Shown: one piece after another, positions 34,796-43,408 of the stretch
Layout of the letters: every line of letters begins with the position of its first letter
Position numbering within the stretch: the first letter of the stretch is position 1
NCBI GenBank assembly: GCA_037142735.1
Contig: JBAXAB010000004.1
Location: forward strand, 1 to 52,039
Direction: 5' to 3'
From: JBAXAB01 sp037142735
Lineage (GTDB): Bacteria; Patescibacteriota; Minisyncoccia; Phycocordibacterales; CAIZLB01
Length of the DNA stretch: 52,039 nucleotides
The notes under the pieces: generated by a model
What the model saw: the letters and a program-made list of their open reading frames with translations, nothing else
What the model was told of the DNA's origin: nothing
The model's database searches: none
Position numbers and translations under genes: made by a program

Positions 34796-36088
34796 ATGAG
34801 TGCACTTTCCCTTACCTACATAAAAGAAAAATGGGCCCACGCTGGTTTCCAGAAATACTTCCAAAATATGAGTTGGATTTTTGGAGCAAGAATTTTAAGC
34901 ATTCTTATTTCACTAGTTGCAACCTCGGTCATTGCCAGAGGACTGGGTCCAAGTAATTACGGTGAACTAAGCTACGCAACAAGTTTCGTAGGTTTATTTT
35001 CTTTTTTATATTCACTTGGAATTGACGGTATCTTATATAGAGAGCTTATAAACCGCCCCGACAAAAAAAGAGAACTTCTTGGTTCTGCTTTTGCTATAAA
35101 AATTGCAACTGGTATCTTAACTGCACTTGTTATCATAGTCTCTGCTTTCTTCCTGTCAGTTCATGATATTTCATTCGTATTGATATTAGTCCTTTCATCT
35201 ACATTTATTTTAAACTCGCTTCAGATAATAAATTACGAATTCCAATCGAGGGTAGAGTCTAAGTATCCGGCCATCGCTGCAATTATTATTGCAGTAATTC
35301 TGAACGCTCTAAAGATTTTGGTGATTGCAAGCGGCAAAGGAGTTCTCTATCTAGCACTTATTTTGGTTTTAGAACCAATCCTCTATGGTGCTTTTTACTG
35401 GTATATTTACGAAAAACAAATTGGAGAAAAAATTTCTAATTGGAAATTTGATAGACAAATTAGCCTTTCTTTAATACGAGATTCGTGGCCCCTTATTTTT
35501 ACAGGTATCTTTGCCATGATATATGCACGAATTGATCAGATTTTTATTAAGCACATGATTAATTCAGCATCTGTTGGTATATATGATTCGGCTGTTAGAC
35601 TGACTGAAGTATGGTATCTCATACCAAACATAATTGTTTCAGCATTCTTCCCGGCCATAATTAATGCCAAAAATACATCAAAAGCTTTGTACCAAAGTCG
35701 ACTTTCTAGATTAACTAAACTTTTAATTCTGTTGTCTGTTTTCATAGCCCTTCCCATTAGTCTTTTAGCTCCCATGATAATTAATATATTGTACGGAGCA
35801 AAATTCATACTGGCTGCCGGAATACTTCAAATATACATATGGTCAATAGTCGGAACATTCTTGATAAACCTCGCAACACAATATTTGATAGCAGAAAACA
35901 AAAAGAAGTCCCTCGTGTTATTAAATGTAATTCCCATGATAGTTAATGTCGTGCTAAACATTATCTGGATACCCCTATACGGAATTACTGGCGCTGCCTA
36001 TGCTACCCTCATTTCATACTCATTAGGACCAATCTATATGTTATTTTCGAATTATTTTACAAGTAGAATTCCTCAAACGAATGAGTAG
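34796..36088 (+). CDS. Wzx-type polysaccharide flippase
   Basis: A MOP-superfamily membrane protein of 430 residues with about twelve to fourteen spans. It would flip lipid-linked oligosaccharide across the membrane. Typical text includes FGARILSILISLVATSVIARGLGPSNYGELSYA (residues about 29-61) and ARIDQIFIKHMINSASVGIYDSA. It is the central transport gene of the island and supports a Wzx/Wzy-like pathway together with the ligase-like protein at 25465. Confidence 0.9.
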   Translation: MSALSLTYIKEKWAHAGFQKYFQNMSWIFGARILSILISLVATSVIARGLGPSNYGELSYATSFVGLFSFLYSLGIDGILYRELINRPDKKRELLGSAFAIKIATGILTALVIIVSAFFLSVHDISFVLILVLSSTFILNSLQIINYEFQSRVESKYPAIAAIIIAVILNALKILVIASGKGVLYLALILVLEPILYGAFYWYIYEKQIGEKISNWKFDRQISLSLIRDSWPLIFTGIFAMIYARIDQIFIKHMINSASVGIYDSAVRLTEVWYLIPNIIVSAFFPAIINAKNTSKALYQSRLSRLTKLLILLSVFIALPISLLAPMIINILYGAKFILAAGILQIYIWSIVGTFLINLATQYLIAENKKKSLVLLNVIPMIVNVVLNIIWIPLYGITGAAYATLISYSLGPIYMLFSNYFTSRIPQTNE

Positions 36089-36890
36089 CCAAAACGCACA
36101 TCAACTTGTTTCCATTGCCATCGCTACATATAACGGGGGGTCTTTCTTAACAGAACAACTCGATTCATTATTGAACCAAAGTTATAAAAATATCGAGATC
36201 GTGATAAGTGATGACAAAAGCACCGACAATACCCTATCCATTCTTGATGAATATGCCCGTAAAGATCCACGAATTACATATTCGATAAATCCATCACCCA
36301 GTGGATTTAAAAATAATTTTAATAGAGCAATCTCTTTGTGCAAAGGAGAAATTATATTTTTATGTGATCAAGATGATATATGGTTTGAAAATAAAATTGA
36401 AGAGCATATACAATGTTATAAAAACCCTAACATACAGTGGGTTTATAATGAGGTCGCATTAGTTGATGAACATAAAAAACCAATTGGAGAATATCCTTCA
36501 AATTACTATACCGGCCTGTCATTTTTCTATATGACGGGTGGTAGGTGCATCCTAGGTTGTGCAACATCGTACAGATCCAATCTTTTAACAAAGGTGCTCC
36601 CGATAAACGATTTGGCACCTGGTCATGACTCTTACATACAAATGGCAATATACCCCACTAAATCTTTCTATATTCATAAAAAGTTACAAGAATATCGACA
36701 ACACAAACGAAGTGTCACCACTGGAATTCAGGAGAGCCCGACCGACATCAATTTGAATATTAAAAAAAGTATTGCATATGTCAAAAATCTTTCTTTTGAC
36801 AATAAATTAGCTATTACTAAAAGAATTTACTTGTTTTTCTTGTATTGTCTAAAACTATTGAAATATAGTATAAAGAAACATACTATCTAA
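36081..36890 (+). CDS. Family 2 glycosyltransferase (rhamnosyltransferase-like)
   Basis: A 269-residue GT2: SIAIATYNGGSFLTEQLDSL, SDDKSTDNT and CDQDDIW, the acidic motif common in rhamnosyl/galactosyl transferases. C-terminal hydrophobic and basic residues suggest membrane contact. The ATG overlaps the flippase stop (ATGAGTAG), so the two are coupled. Confidence 0.88.
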   Translation: MSSQNAHQLVSIAIATYNGGSFLTEQLDSLLNQSYKNIEIVISDDKSTDNTLSILDEYARKDPRITYSINPSPSGFKNNFNRAISLCKGEIIFLCDQDDIWFENKIEEHIQCYKNPNIQWVYNEVALVDEHKKPIGEYPSNYYTGLSFFYMTGGRCILGCATSYRSNLLTKVLPINDLAPGHDSYIQMAIYPTKSFYIHKKLQEYRQHKRSVTTGIQESPTDINLNIKKSIAYVKNLSFDNKLAITKRIYLFFLYCLKLLKYSIKKHTI

Positions 36891-36894
36891 CACC

Positions 36895-37794
36895 ATGAAG
36901 GCAACATTCGAGAAAATATACCACTGGCTATACTACAAGCTAATCTTTAGCATCAAAGTATGGCTCAAAAGAAGGTTGGTGCAGGGATTGAAATTGAACC
37001 GCCCTGTGAGCTACCCCTTTATTACAGGGGATGGTTTTCGTTCTTTTGCACAGCATATTTTTGATGATATTTCTGATTTTGACCCAAAGAAAGTTCTCCA
37101 TGGAGACATTGTGTTCGCTAGAATAGACATGCTTCACGATTTTTTTAAAAAAATTGATCCACAAATTGAGAATAGATACATCCTCGTTTCTCACAATGCT
37201 GACTACAGTATTTCACATGAATTTGATGAATATAACAAAGACAAAATTATCCACTGGTTTGGACAAAATATGTTAACTCGGTTTCCAAACACCACCCCAA
37301 TCCCTATTGGAATTACAAACTTTAGATACCTTGAAGAAATTCATCTTTTAGAGAAGGCCCTTTCATCTGGTAGTATCAAAAAAAATAAAATAGTTGTAGC
37401 CTTTAGACCAATCAGGGAAAGATTAAATATAAAGAATAAATTACTTACATTTAAAAACATTGACGACTCAGGAGAACTTGGAAAGTCCGATTACTTTCAA
37501 AAAATATTTGATTACAAATTTGTGGCATCACCAGAGGGTAACGGACCTGACTGCCATAGAACGTGGGAGTCCATGTACCTACGATCTATCCCTATCGTCA
37601 TCCGCAACACATATACTGAATATTTTGAGAAAATAGGCTTACCCATAATGCTTATTGAGAACTGGGATGAGCTTTCCAATTTAGACGAGGCGGCACTAGA
37701 AGCAAAATATGAGGAATTAAAACCACGATTCTCTTCACCTGCCCTCTCTCTCGATTACTGGCAAAAAACAGTGAACGAATATAAGCTTAAATAG
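36895..37794 (+). CDS. Exostosin-like glycosyltransferase family protein
   Basis: A 299-residue protein. The C-terminal half contains YKFVASPEGNGPDCHRTWES and LRSIPIVIRN, similar to the donor-binding region of exostosin (GT47)-type enzymes. The N-terminal half has ILVSHNADYS and PIPIGITN. The first 30 residues are hydrophobic and basic. Five bases separate it from the preceding gene. The substrate is unknown. Confidence 0.65.
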   Translation: MKATFEKIYHWLYYKLIFSIKVWLKRRLVQGLKLNRPVSYPFITGDGFRSFAQHIFDDISDFDPKKVLHGDIVFARIDMLHDFFKKIDPQIENRYILVSHNADYSISHEFDEYNKDKIIHWFGQNMLTRFPNTTPIPIGITNFRYLEEIHLLEKALSSGSIKKNKIVVAFRPIRERLNIKNKLLTFKNIDDSGELGKSDYFQKIFDYKFVASPEGNGPDCHRTWESMYLRSIPIVIRNTYTEYFEKIGLPIMLIENWDELSNLDEAALEAKYEELKPRFSSPALSLDYWQKTVNEYKLK

Positions 37795-37800
37795 TAAATC

Positions 37801-38751
37801 ATGAAAACTATAGTTTTAATTCCTACCAAGAATGAAGAATGGATCCTAGAGGACACCCTGAAAAATACATCGCCCTATGTTGACCTTATTATCATAGCCG
37901 ACCAAAATTCGACAGACCGAACAATCGAGATCTGCAGCAAATTTAATAATGTACAAGTAATCAAGAACAACGAAGAGGGTCATAGTAATAAAGTGCGCTG
38001 GCTATTACTAGAAGAAGCCCGCAAACACGGTTTAGCCAATCTTATAATTTGCATTGACGCAGATGAGATGATTTCTCCAAAGGGCATTGAAGAAATGAAA
38101 AACCTAATATTAGAAGGCAAAGCCAGTCGCGGTGATGTTTTTAAATTTAAATGGATTCAGTTATGGAAAAGTAATCACGAATACCGTGACGATGGCGTAT
38201 GGAAAAATAATTACAAAAATATTGCTTTCATTGATAACCCAGGTTTAAATGAATACCACAAAGAATTTATCTTAAATGATCATACCTCCAGGGTACCGGA
38301 CACAGGTATTAAAAATACAATCTCAATATCATATCCCCTCCTCCATTTTCATTTCGTAGCTTGGAAAAGAAACCAATTAAAACAGGCCTGGTATCGCTGC
38401 ACTGAATTAATCGCTGGGAAAAGAAACGCAAAAAGAATCAACAATACATACCGCGTCACTTTAATGCCAGAAAATTTAAAGACATACGCACTGAATAAAG
38501 AATGGACGGAGGGTTTAACCTTACCCGAAAACCTTAAGGATGTTTCCAGCGATTGGCACCTTAAAGCCGTACTAGGTTTTTTTGATAAGTACGGGATTAC
38601 CTTTTTTGAGGAACTACAAATTTGGCAGGTGCCAGAACTTCATGACGAATTCATACAACGAGTTGGCCGTGAACCTGTGAGTAAGACGTATCCGAAATGG
38701 CTTACATATGTTAATGAAATTAAAAACTTTATAAAGAATATAAGGTCGTAA
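37801..38751 (+). CDS. Family 2 glycosyltransferase
   Basis: A 316-residue GT2 with IPTKNEEWILEDTL, ADQNSTDRT and CIDADEM (DxD). The central FHFVAWKRNQLKQAWYR may be part of the acceptor site. It belongs to the same tightly packed run of plus-strand genes, 6 bases after the exostosin-like gene. Confidence 0.86.
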   Translation: MKTIVLIPTKNEEWILEDTLKNTSPYVDLIIIADQNSTDRTIEICSKFNNVQVIKNNEEGHSNKVRWLLLEEARKHGLANLIICIDADEMISPKGIEEMKNLILEGKASRGDVFKFKWIQLWKSNHEYRDDGVWKNNYKNIAFIDNPGLNEYHKEFILNDHTSRVPDTGIKNTISISYPLLHFHFVAWKRNQLKQAWYRCTELIAGKRNAKRINNTYRVTLMPENLKTYALNKEWTEGLTLPENLKDVSSDWHLKAVLGFFDKYGITFFEELQIWQVPELHDEFIQRVGREPVSKTYPKWLTYVNEIKNFIKNIRS

Positions 38752-38769
38752 GTTTTTAATTCCCCTCTC

Positions 38770-39690
38770 ATGCAAAAAATCATTCAAAAATTAAGAGAAA
38801 TAATTCCGCTTAGTCTAAGGACTCGCATAGGACCATATGTGGCCTATGTAGTTTATATTATCAACGTCTACATATTGGTTAATAGAAAAAGACCAAAAGT
38901 TCTATCCTTAGACCAAACTCTTGATAAGGTCAAAAGTATGGAACTATCGGTAATACGCTTTGGGGATGGTGAAATGTCACTTATAAACAATCACGATCTC
39001 GCATTCCAAAAAAGTGACCCAGAACTAGCCAAAAAAATGACAAAGGTCTTACAGGCTAGACATGACAAATTATTAATTTGTATACCAGGTATATGGGAAA
39101 AAATACACGGATTCAGCAAACGCTCATTTTGGTTTACTCTTCATCATCTATTTAAATATGGAAGTGCTTGGAAAAAAATACTTTCAAGTGATTACGTATA
39201 TGGTGATGCTTTTATCACACGACCGTATTTAAACTATAAAAAGACACCTGCGAGCGAGCGAATTTTTAATAAAATGATTTCTTTGTGGGAACATAAAGAT
39301 GTAGTCCTCATTGAAGGGTCTCAAAGTCGCCTTGGGATAGGAAACGATCTTTTTGCTAACACAAAGTCACTACAAAGAATTTTATGCCCATCAGAGAATG
39401 CATTTTCAAAATATTCTGAGATAAAAAATGTCGCAATGAAAACACCTAATGACAAGCTCGTTCTATTATCACTGGGCCCAACGGCCAAAATTCTAGCGTA
39501 TGACTTATTCTTGGCAGGATACAGAGTTTTAGACATTGGGCATATAGATATGGAATATGAAATGTACCTTCGTAAAAAGCCTGGTATAGTTAAAGTAAAG
39601 TACAAGTATTTCAATGAAATTGAGGAGCGTAACCCTGATGATTGCACAGACCCCGCCTACCTTAGTCAAATAGTGGCCAGAATAGATTAA
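38770..39690 (+). CDS. GT-D fold glycosyltransferase (DUF1792-like)
   Basis: A 306-residue protein with the hallmarks of the DUF1792 family, first characterised as a GT-D fold glucosyltransferase that extends serine-rich repeat glycoproteins in streptococci. VIRFGDGEMS (62-70) carries the DxE metal motif and GHIDMEYEMYL appears near the C-terminus. SLGPTAKILAYDLFLAGYRVLDIG is also typical. It may decorate a protein or lipid-linked glycan. The sugar is not predictable. Confidence 0.82.
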   Translation: MQKIIQKLREIIPLSLRTRIGPYVAYVVYIINVYILVNRKRPKVLSLDQTLDKVKSMELSVIRFGDGEMSLINNHDLAFQKSDPELAKKMTKVLQARHDKLLICIPGIWEKIHGFSKRSFWFTLHHLFKYGSAWKKILSSDYVYGDAFITRPYLNYKKTPASERIFNKMISLWEHKDVVLIEGSQSRLGIGNDLFANTKSLQRILCPSENAFSKYSEIKNVAMKTPNDKLVLLSLGPTAKILAYDLFLAGYRVLDIGHIDMEYEMYLRKKPGIVKVKYKYFNEIEERNPDDCTDPAYLSQIVARID

Positions 39691-39700
39691 GTTTAAACAT

Positions 39701-40756
39701 ATGAAAAAGATAAAAATAAAAATTTGTAATTATGATCCGAATGACAAGTGCTCCTATGGTCATTATTTTTTGCAGATTCTCAAGAGACATTACGAGGTTG
39801 AACTTTCTGAGAATCCAGACTACTTATTTTATAACGAATCTACCTACGAACATTTAAAATACGACTGTATCAAAATATTTTATACTGGAGAAAACATCAC
39901 ACCAAACTTTAACTTATGTGACTATGCAATAGGTTTTGATTACATGGAATTTGAAGACAGATACTACCGCCTCCCTATTTATCTTGTTGCCAATTTTTAT
40001 CGACCAGGTGAAATAAGCCAACAGAACAATGCAAAGTTTACCGATCAGCTATCTTTCACTCACAATGACTTATCTCACAAGACCGATTTTTGTAGTTTTG
40101 TATATTCAAACTATCTCGGAGACTCTACCAGAGAAGAGTTTTTTACTAAATTGAGCATGTATAAAAAAGTAAACGCCGGGGGTGCTTATTTAAACAACGT
40201 TGGAGGAAGAGTGGAAAACAAATTAGATTTTGAAACAAAGCACAAATTTTCCATCGCATTTGAAAATTCATCTAGAAATGGTTACACCACTGAAAAACTA
40301 CCCACCGCCCTCATGGCTAAGACTATTCCCATTTATTGGGGTAATCCACTCATTAATGAAGAATTCAACGAAGAGAGATTTGTCAATTGTCATGCGTACA
40401 AAAATTTTGATGAAGTAGTGGAAAGGATCAAAGAAATCGACAACGATGACGATGTGTACCTAAAAATGATTAACCAACCCGTTAGCACTACTTATGATTT
40501 TGATGAAATCCAGACAGGCTTTGAAAGCTTTTTGAAAAAGATTATAGACCAACCAATTCAACTTGCACAGCGCCGAACTATAAACCCAATGAGAAAAAGA
40601 GAACTCGAAAAAAACGAGGGCGTTGTGGCAAGGTACGCACGACGAAAGTCTTTATCCACAAAAGTTCTGGCAACAATGTACCAACCATTTAAGAAATCTA
40701 AATTGCTTGATCGTTTAAAACAAAAGTACCTAAAATATAAATCTTTAAAAAAATAA
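39701..40756 (+). CDS. GT10 family alpha-1,3/4-fucosyltransferase
   Basis: Would transfer fucose from GDP-fucose in alpha-1,3 linkage. The donor-site motif FENSSRNGYTTEKL (187-200) followed by IPIYWGNP is characteristic of GT10, as in Helicobacter FucT. The 351-residue length is normal. The tail (about 290-351) is strongly basic and likely membrane-attached, recalling the heptad/amphipathic tail of Helicobacter enzymes, though I see no clear heptads. No gmd or fcl is in the window. Confidence 0.87.
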   Translation: MKKIKIKICNYDPNDKCSYGHYFLQILKRHYEVELSENPDYLFYNESTYEHLKYDCIKIFYTGENITPNFNLCDYAIGFDYMEFEDRYYRLPIYLVANFYRPGEISQQNNAKFTDQLSFTHNDLSHKTDFCSFVYSNYLGDSTREEFFTKLSMYKKVNAGGAYLNNVGGRVENKLDFETKHKFSIAFENSSRNGYTTEKLPTALMAKTIPIYWGNPLINEEFNEERFVNCHAYKNFDEVVERIKEIDNDDDVYLKMINQPVSTTYDFDEIQTGFESFLKKIIDQPIQLAQRRTINPMRKRELEKNEGVVARYARRKSLSTKVLATMYQPFKKSKLLDRLKQKYLKYKSLKK

Positions 40757-40757
40757 C

Positions 40758-41735
40758 ATGCCTCTCATCCTTCTCACTGAATCACCCGTGTTCTGTTTTT
40801 CGAAAGAAACACTAAAAAATATATTACGAAAAATTATGGGTAAAAACAGAGGTCCCCAGGCGGTCACCGCAAGTTTAACTCGAGGCCTTACACAGCTAGG
40901 AATTGCTTTTGAGCTCAACCCACCTATCAACACATTCGTTCATCCAGTGGAAATAGTCCATGTTATTTCTGGCATAGAGACATTACGTTGGGCCATCGAG
41001 CAAAAAAAACTTGGTCGCATTAAAAAACTAGTCGCTGGTCCAACTATTGTAGTATCCCCACTTGATCACGACGCAATTCTTGCCAGCCAAGAGATCGATA
41101 CAATACTTTGCCCATCCCAATGGGTTAAGGACTACTATGAAAGTAAAATTCCCGAATGCAGAGACAAGATACGTGTGTGGTACGCAGGTGTTGAAATTCC
41201 GGAAGATTACAAAAAAGAAGCGAGCCTAGGTGATGGTCGCGACAAAAAATGTTTAATTTACATAAAAAATGATAGCTACACCAATACAGATGAGCTTATA
41301 AAAAGCTGTACTGCATTAGGAATAAAGACTAACACTATCAATTATGGTGGATTCGGAAGAAATCAATATTTTAGAGATCTGTTAAATTCTGATTTTTTAA
41401 TTTACGTTGGCAAGACAGAAAGCCAAGGCCTCGCTCTACACGAAGCATGGGCACGAAACATCCCTACCCTCGTGCTTAATGTTGAGAAGTGGAAATATAA
41501 AAATGATGAATGGTCAGACCCATTAATCTCAGCGCCGTATTTGGACCAGACTACTGGTATGTTTTTTAAAGAATCTGACAACCTAAAGGATACATTGTTG
41601 GAATTTATTGGTAATTCTCGACAGTTTACCCCAAGAGACACCTCTATTCGATTATTTTCTGACGAGGAAACCACTAAAAAATACTTGAAAATAATCTCTA
41701 CACACCAATTAACCTCGAGCCTAGAAGTGTTATAA
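40758..41735 (+). CDS. GT-B (GT4-like) glycosyltransferase
   Basis: A 325-residue transferase with two Rossmann-like halves. The N-terminal half has RGPQAVTASLTRGL. The C-terminal half has GKTESQGLALHEAWARNIPTL, the EAWA motif region where GT4 enzymes have ExGxxxxEA. TILCPSQWVKDYY is the linker with the usual C-PS-V pattern. It starts one base after the GT10 stop, so both are likely translated together. Confidence 0.78.
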   Translation: MPLILLTESPVFCFSKETLKNILRKIMGKNRGPQAVTASLTRGLTQLGIAFELNPPINTFVHPVEIVHVISGIETLRWAIEQKKLGRIKKLVAGPTIVVSPLDHDAILASQEIDTILCPSQWVKDYYESKIPECRDKIRVWYAGVEIPEDYKKEASLGDGRDKKCLIYIKNDSYTNTDELIKSCTALGIKTNTINYGGFGRNQYFRDLLNSDFLIYVGKTESQGLALHEAWARNIPTLVLNVEKWKYKNDEWSDPLISAPYLDQTTGMFFKESDNLKDTLLEFIGNSRQFTPRDTSIRLFSDEETTKKYLKIISTHQLTSSLEVL

Positions 41736-41745
41736 TTAAAAGTAC

Positions 41746-42624
41746 ATGATAATCATTCGCTTAAAGGGAGGCCTAGGCAATCAAATGTTTCAATATGCTT
41801 TTGGACGCGCTTTATCTATGAGAAGGAACGAGCCAATTCTCCTCGATACCTCTGGATTTGGAAAAGAACCCTCAATAGACACCCCGCGAGAATACGCATT
41901 GGGTGCATATAATATTCAGGAACAGTTTGCAAACCTTTTGGTCACAGCACCCTTCAACACGAAAAGAGCGAGCTTCTTTAGAAAAATTAAAAGAAGACTT
42001 CTACGCCTAAATGATTTTACGTACCACTCTTCCCTCGCGCATTCGAGGGCTACTTTCTTTGAGGGTTTTTGGAATAATGAAAAATATTTCAAAGAGTTTA
42101 GTAAAACTATACGACATGAATTTACTTTAAAAAACAATCTTACTGCTGCGGCTGAAAAAATTGTTACACAAATGATTCAAGAGAACAAAGAAGGTATCCA
42201 AACCGTTTCCCTCCATGTACGACGAGGTGATTATATTTCAAACCCTTATGCAAGAGCAGAGCATAATATAGTGACATTAGAATATTATGAAAAAGCACTT
42301 TTCTATTTAGCTTCAAAAATAAAGAAGGACAACATAAAAATCTATATATTTTCTGATGATGTACCTTGGGTGAAACACAATCTTAAGATGCCAGATTATG
42401 CCGTTGAATATGTAAACTTGGAAGCTGGAGCACTTCGGGACGCAGAGGAAATGCACCTTATGAGCCTCTGTTCTAACAACATAATCGCAAATTCCACATA
42501 CAGCTGGTGGGGTGCTTGGCTAAACCGTAATCCTTCAAAAATCGTCATCGCACCATTGCAGTGGATTAGAAATCCATATATAAATACACATGATGTCTGT
42601 CCTCCAGAATGGATTCGACTATAA
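41746..42624 (+). CDS. GT11 family alpha-1,2-fucosyltransferase
   Basis: Would add fucose alpha-1,2 to galactose-like acceptors. It has RLKGGLGNQMFQYAFGRAL at the N-terminus, HVRRGDY (157-163, GDP-fucose binding) and NNIIANSTYSWWGAWLN, all classic GT11 motifs. At 292 residues it matches bacterial FutC/WbnK types. With the GT10 gene this gives the window two differently linked fucosyltransferases. Confidence 0.92.
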   Translation: MIIIRLKGGLGNQMFQYAFGRALSMRRNEPILLDTSGFGKEPSIDTPREYALGAYNIQEQFANLLVTAPFNTKRASFFRKIKRRLLRLNDFTYHSSLAHSRATFFEGFWNNEKYFKEFSKTIRHEFTLKNNLTAAAEKIVTQMIQENKEGIQTVSLHVRRGDYISNPYARAEHNIVTLEYYEKALFYLASKIKKDNIKIYIFSDDVPWVKHNLKMPDYAVEYVNLEAGALRDAEEMHLMSLCSNNIIANSTYSWWGAWLNRNPSKIVIAPLQWIRNPYINTHDVCPPEWIRL

Positions 42625-42631
42625 CAAAAAA

Positions 42632-43408
42632 ATGATCAGCATTATTATTACAACAAAAAACGGAAGCGCATTTATTGAAAACGCCATCAAGAGCATTCAG
42701 GCTCAAACTGAAAAAGATTTTGAATTGATCATTATTTCTGATGGCTCGACCGATAACACAGAAAAAATAGTCACAACAATAGCCGGAACTGATTCACGGA
42801 TAAAGCTAATTCATCTTGATCAATGCGTTGGACCAGGTAAGGCTCGAGCCTTGGCAATCGAAAAATCGCAGGGTGAATTCATCGCAATCTTGGACGATGA
42901 TGACGTGTGGATATCGAATCAAAAACTTGCTATTCAAAAGACTTTTTTAATCGATAACCCAGGCTATGTATTAGTTGGGTCCGATCATGTTCAGCTTGTC
43001 GATGAACATAAAAAACCTTTATATGTGTTCGAATCAGAAAAAAATAGCGCTGATATCAACCAACATTTTTTACTGCACAACCCTTTCGTGACCTCGTCGG
43101 TCATGTTTAGAAAAGATGCATACATCAGGGCCGGTGGATTTTCAGATCTTCGCCTCGCTGAAGAGTACGAATTGTGGCTCAAAATGGGGACTCTGGGAAA
43201 TGTAGCGAATTTACAAAAATGTGAAGTTCAATACATGCAAAGAGCAAGCGGTCTGACATTATCTCGCAAACAAGATATGAATAAAATTGTGTTACATCTA
43301 GTAAAACGTCATAAATATGACTACCCGCTTTATCATCTGGCTTTATTAAAATGCTACCTCAGAATTATACTTGGCTGGTTAAAACTGAGAATAAGATCAC
43401 CCCTTTAA
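42632..43408 (+). CDS. Family 2 glycosyltransferase
   Basis: A 258-residue GT2: IIITTKNGSAFIENAI, SDGSTDNTEK and LDDDDVW. The start MISIIIT at 42632 is preferred, 7 bases after the GT11 stop. The alternative upstream ATG at 42590 would overlap the GT11 gene by 35 bases. Its 3' end overlaps the convergent ATPase gene by 12 bases and closes the island. Confidence 0.87.
   Translation: MISIIITTKNGSAFIENAIKSIQAQTEKDFELIIISDGSTDNTEKIVTTIAGTDSRIKLIHLDQCVGPGKARALAIEKSQGEFIAILDDDDVWISNQKLAIQKTFLIDNPGYVLVGSDHVQLVDEHKKPLYVFESEKNSADINQHFLLHNPFVTSSVMFRKDAYIRAGGFSDLRLAEEYELWLKMGTLGNVANLQKCEVQYMQRASGLTLSRKQDMNKIVLHLVKRHKYDYPLYHLALLKCYLRIILGWLKLRIRSPL

Noticed and set aside
42590..42631. Upstream start of the last GT2 gene (272 residues)
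   Set aside because: It would overlap the GT11 gene by 35 bases, and the GT2 fold normally begins right at the MISIIIT segment.
25465..43408. Glycan island as a mobile element or integron
   Set aside because: No integrase, transposase, tRNA border or flanking direct repeats were seen. Gene content alone does not prove mobility.
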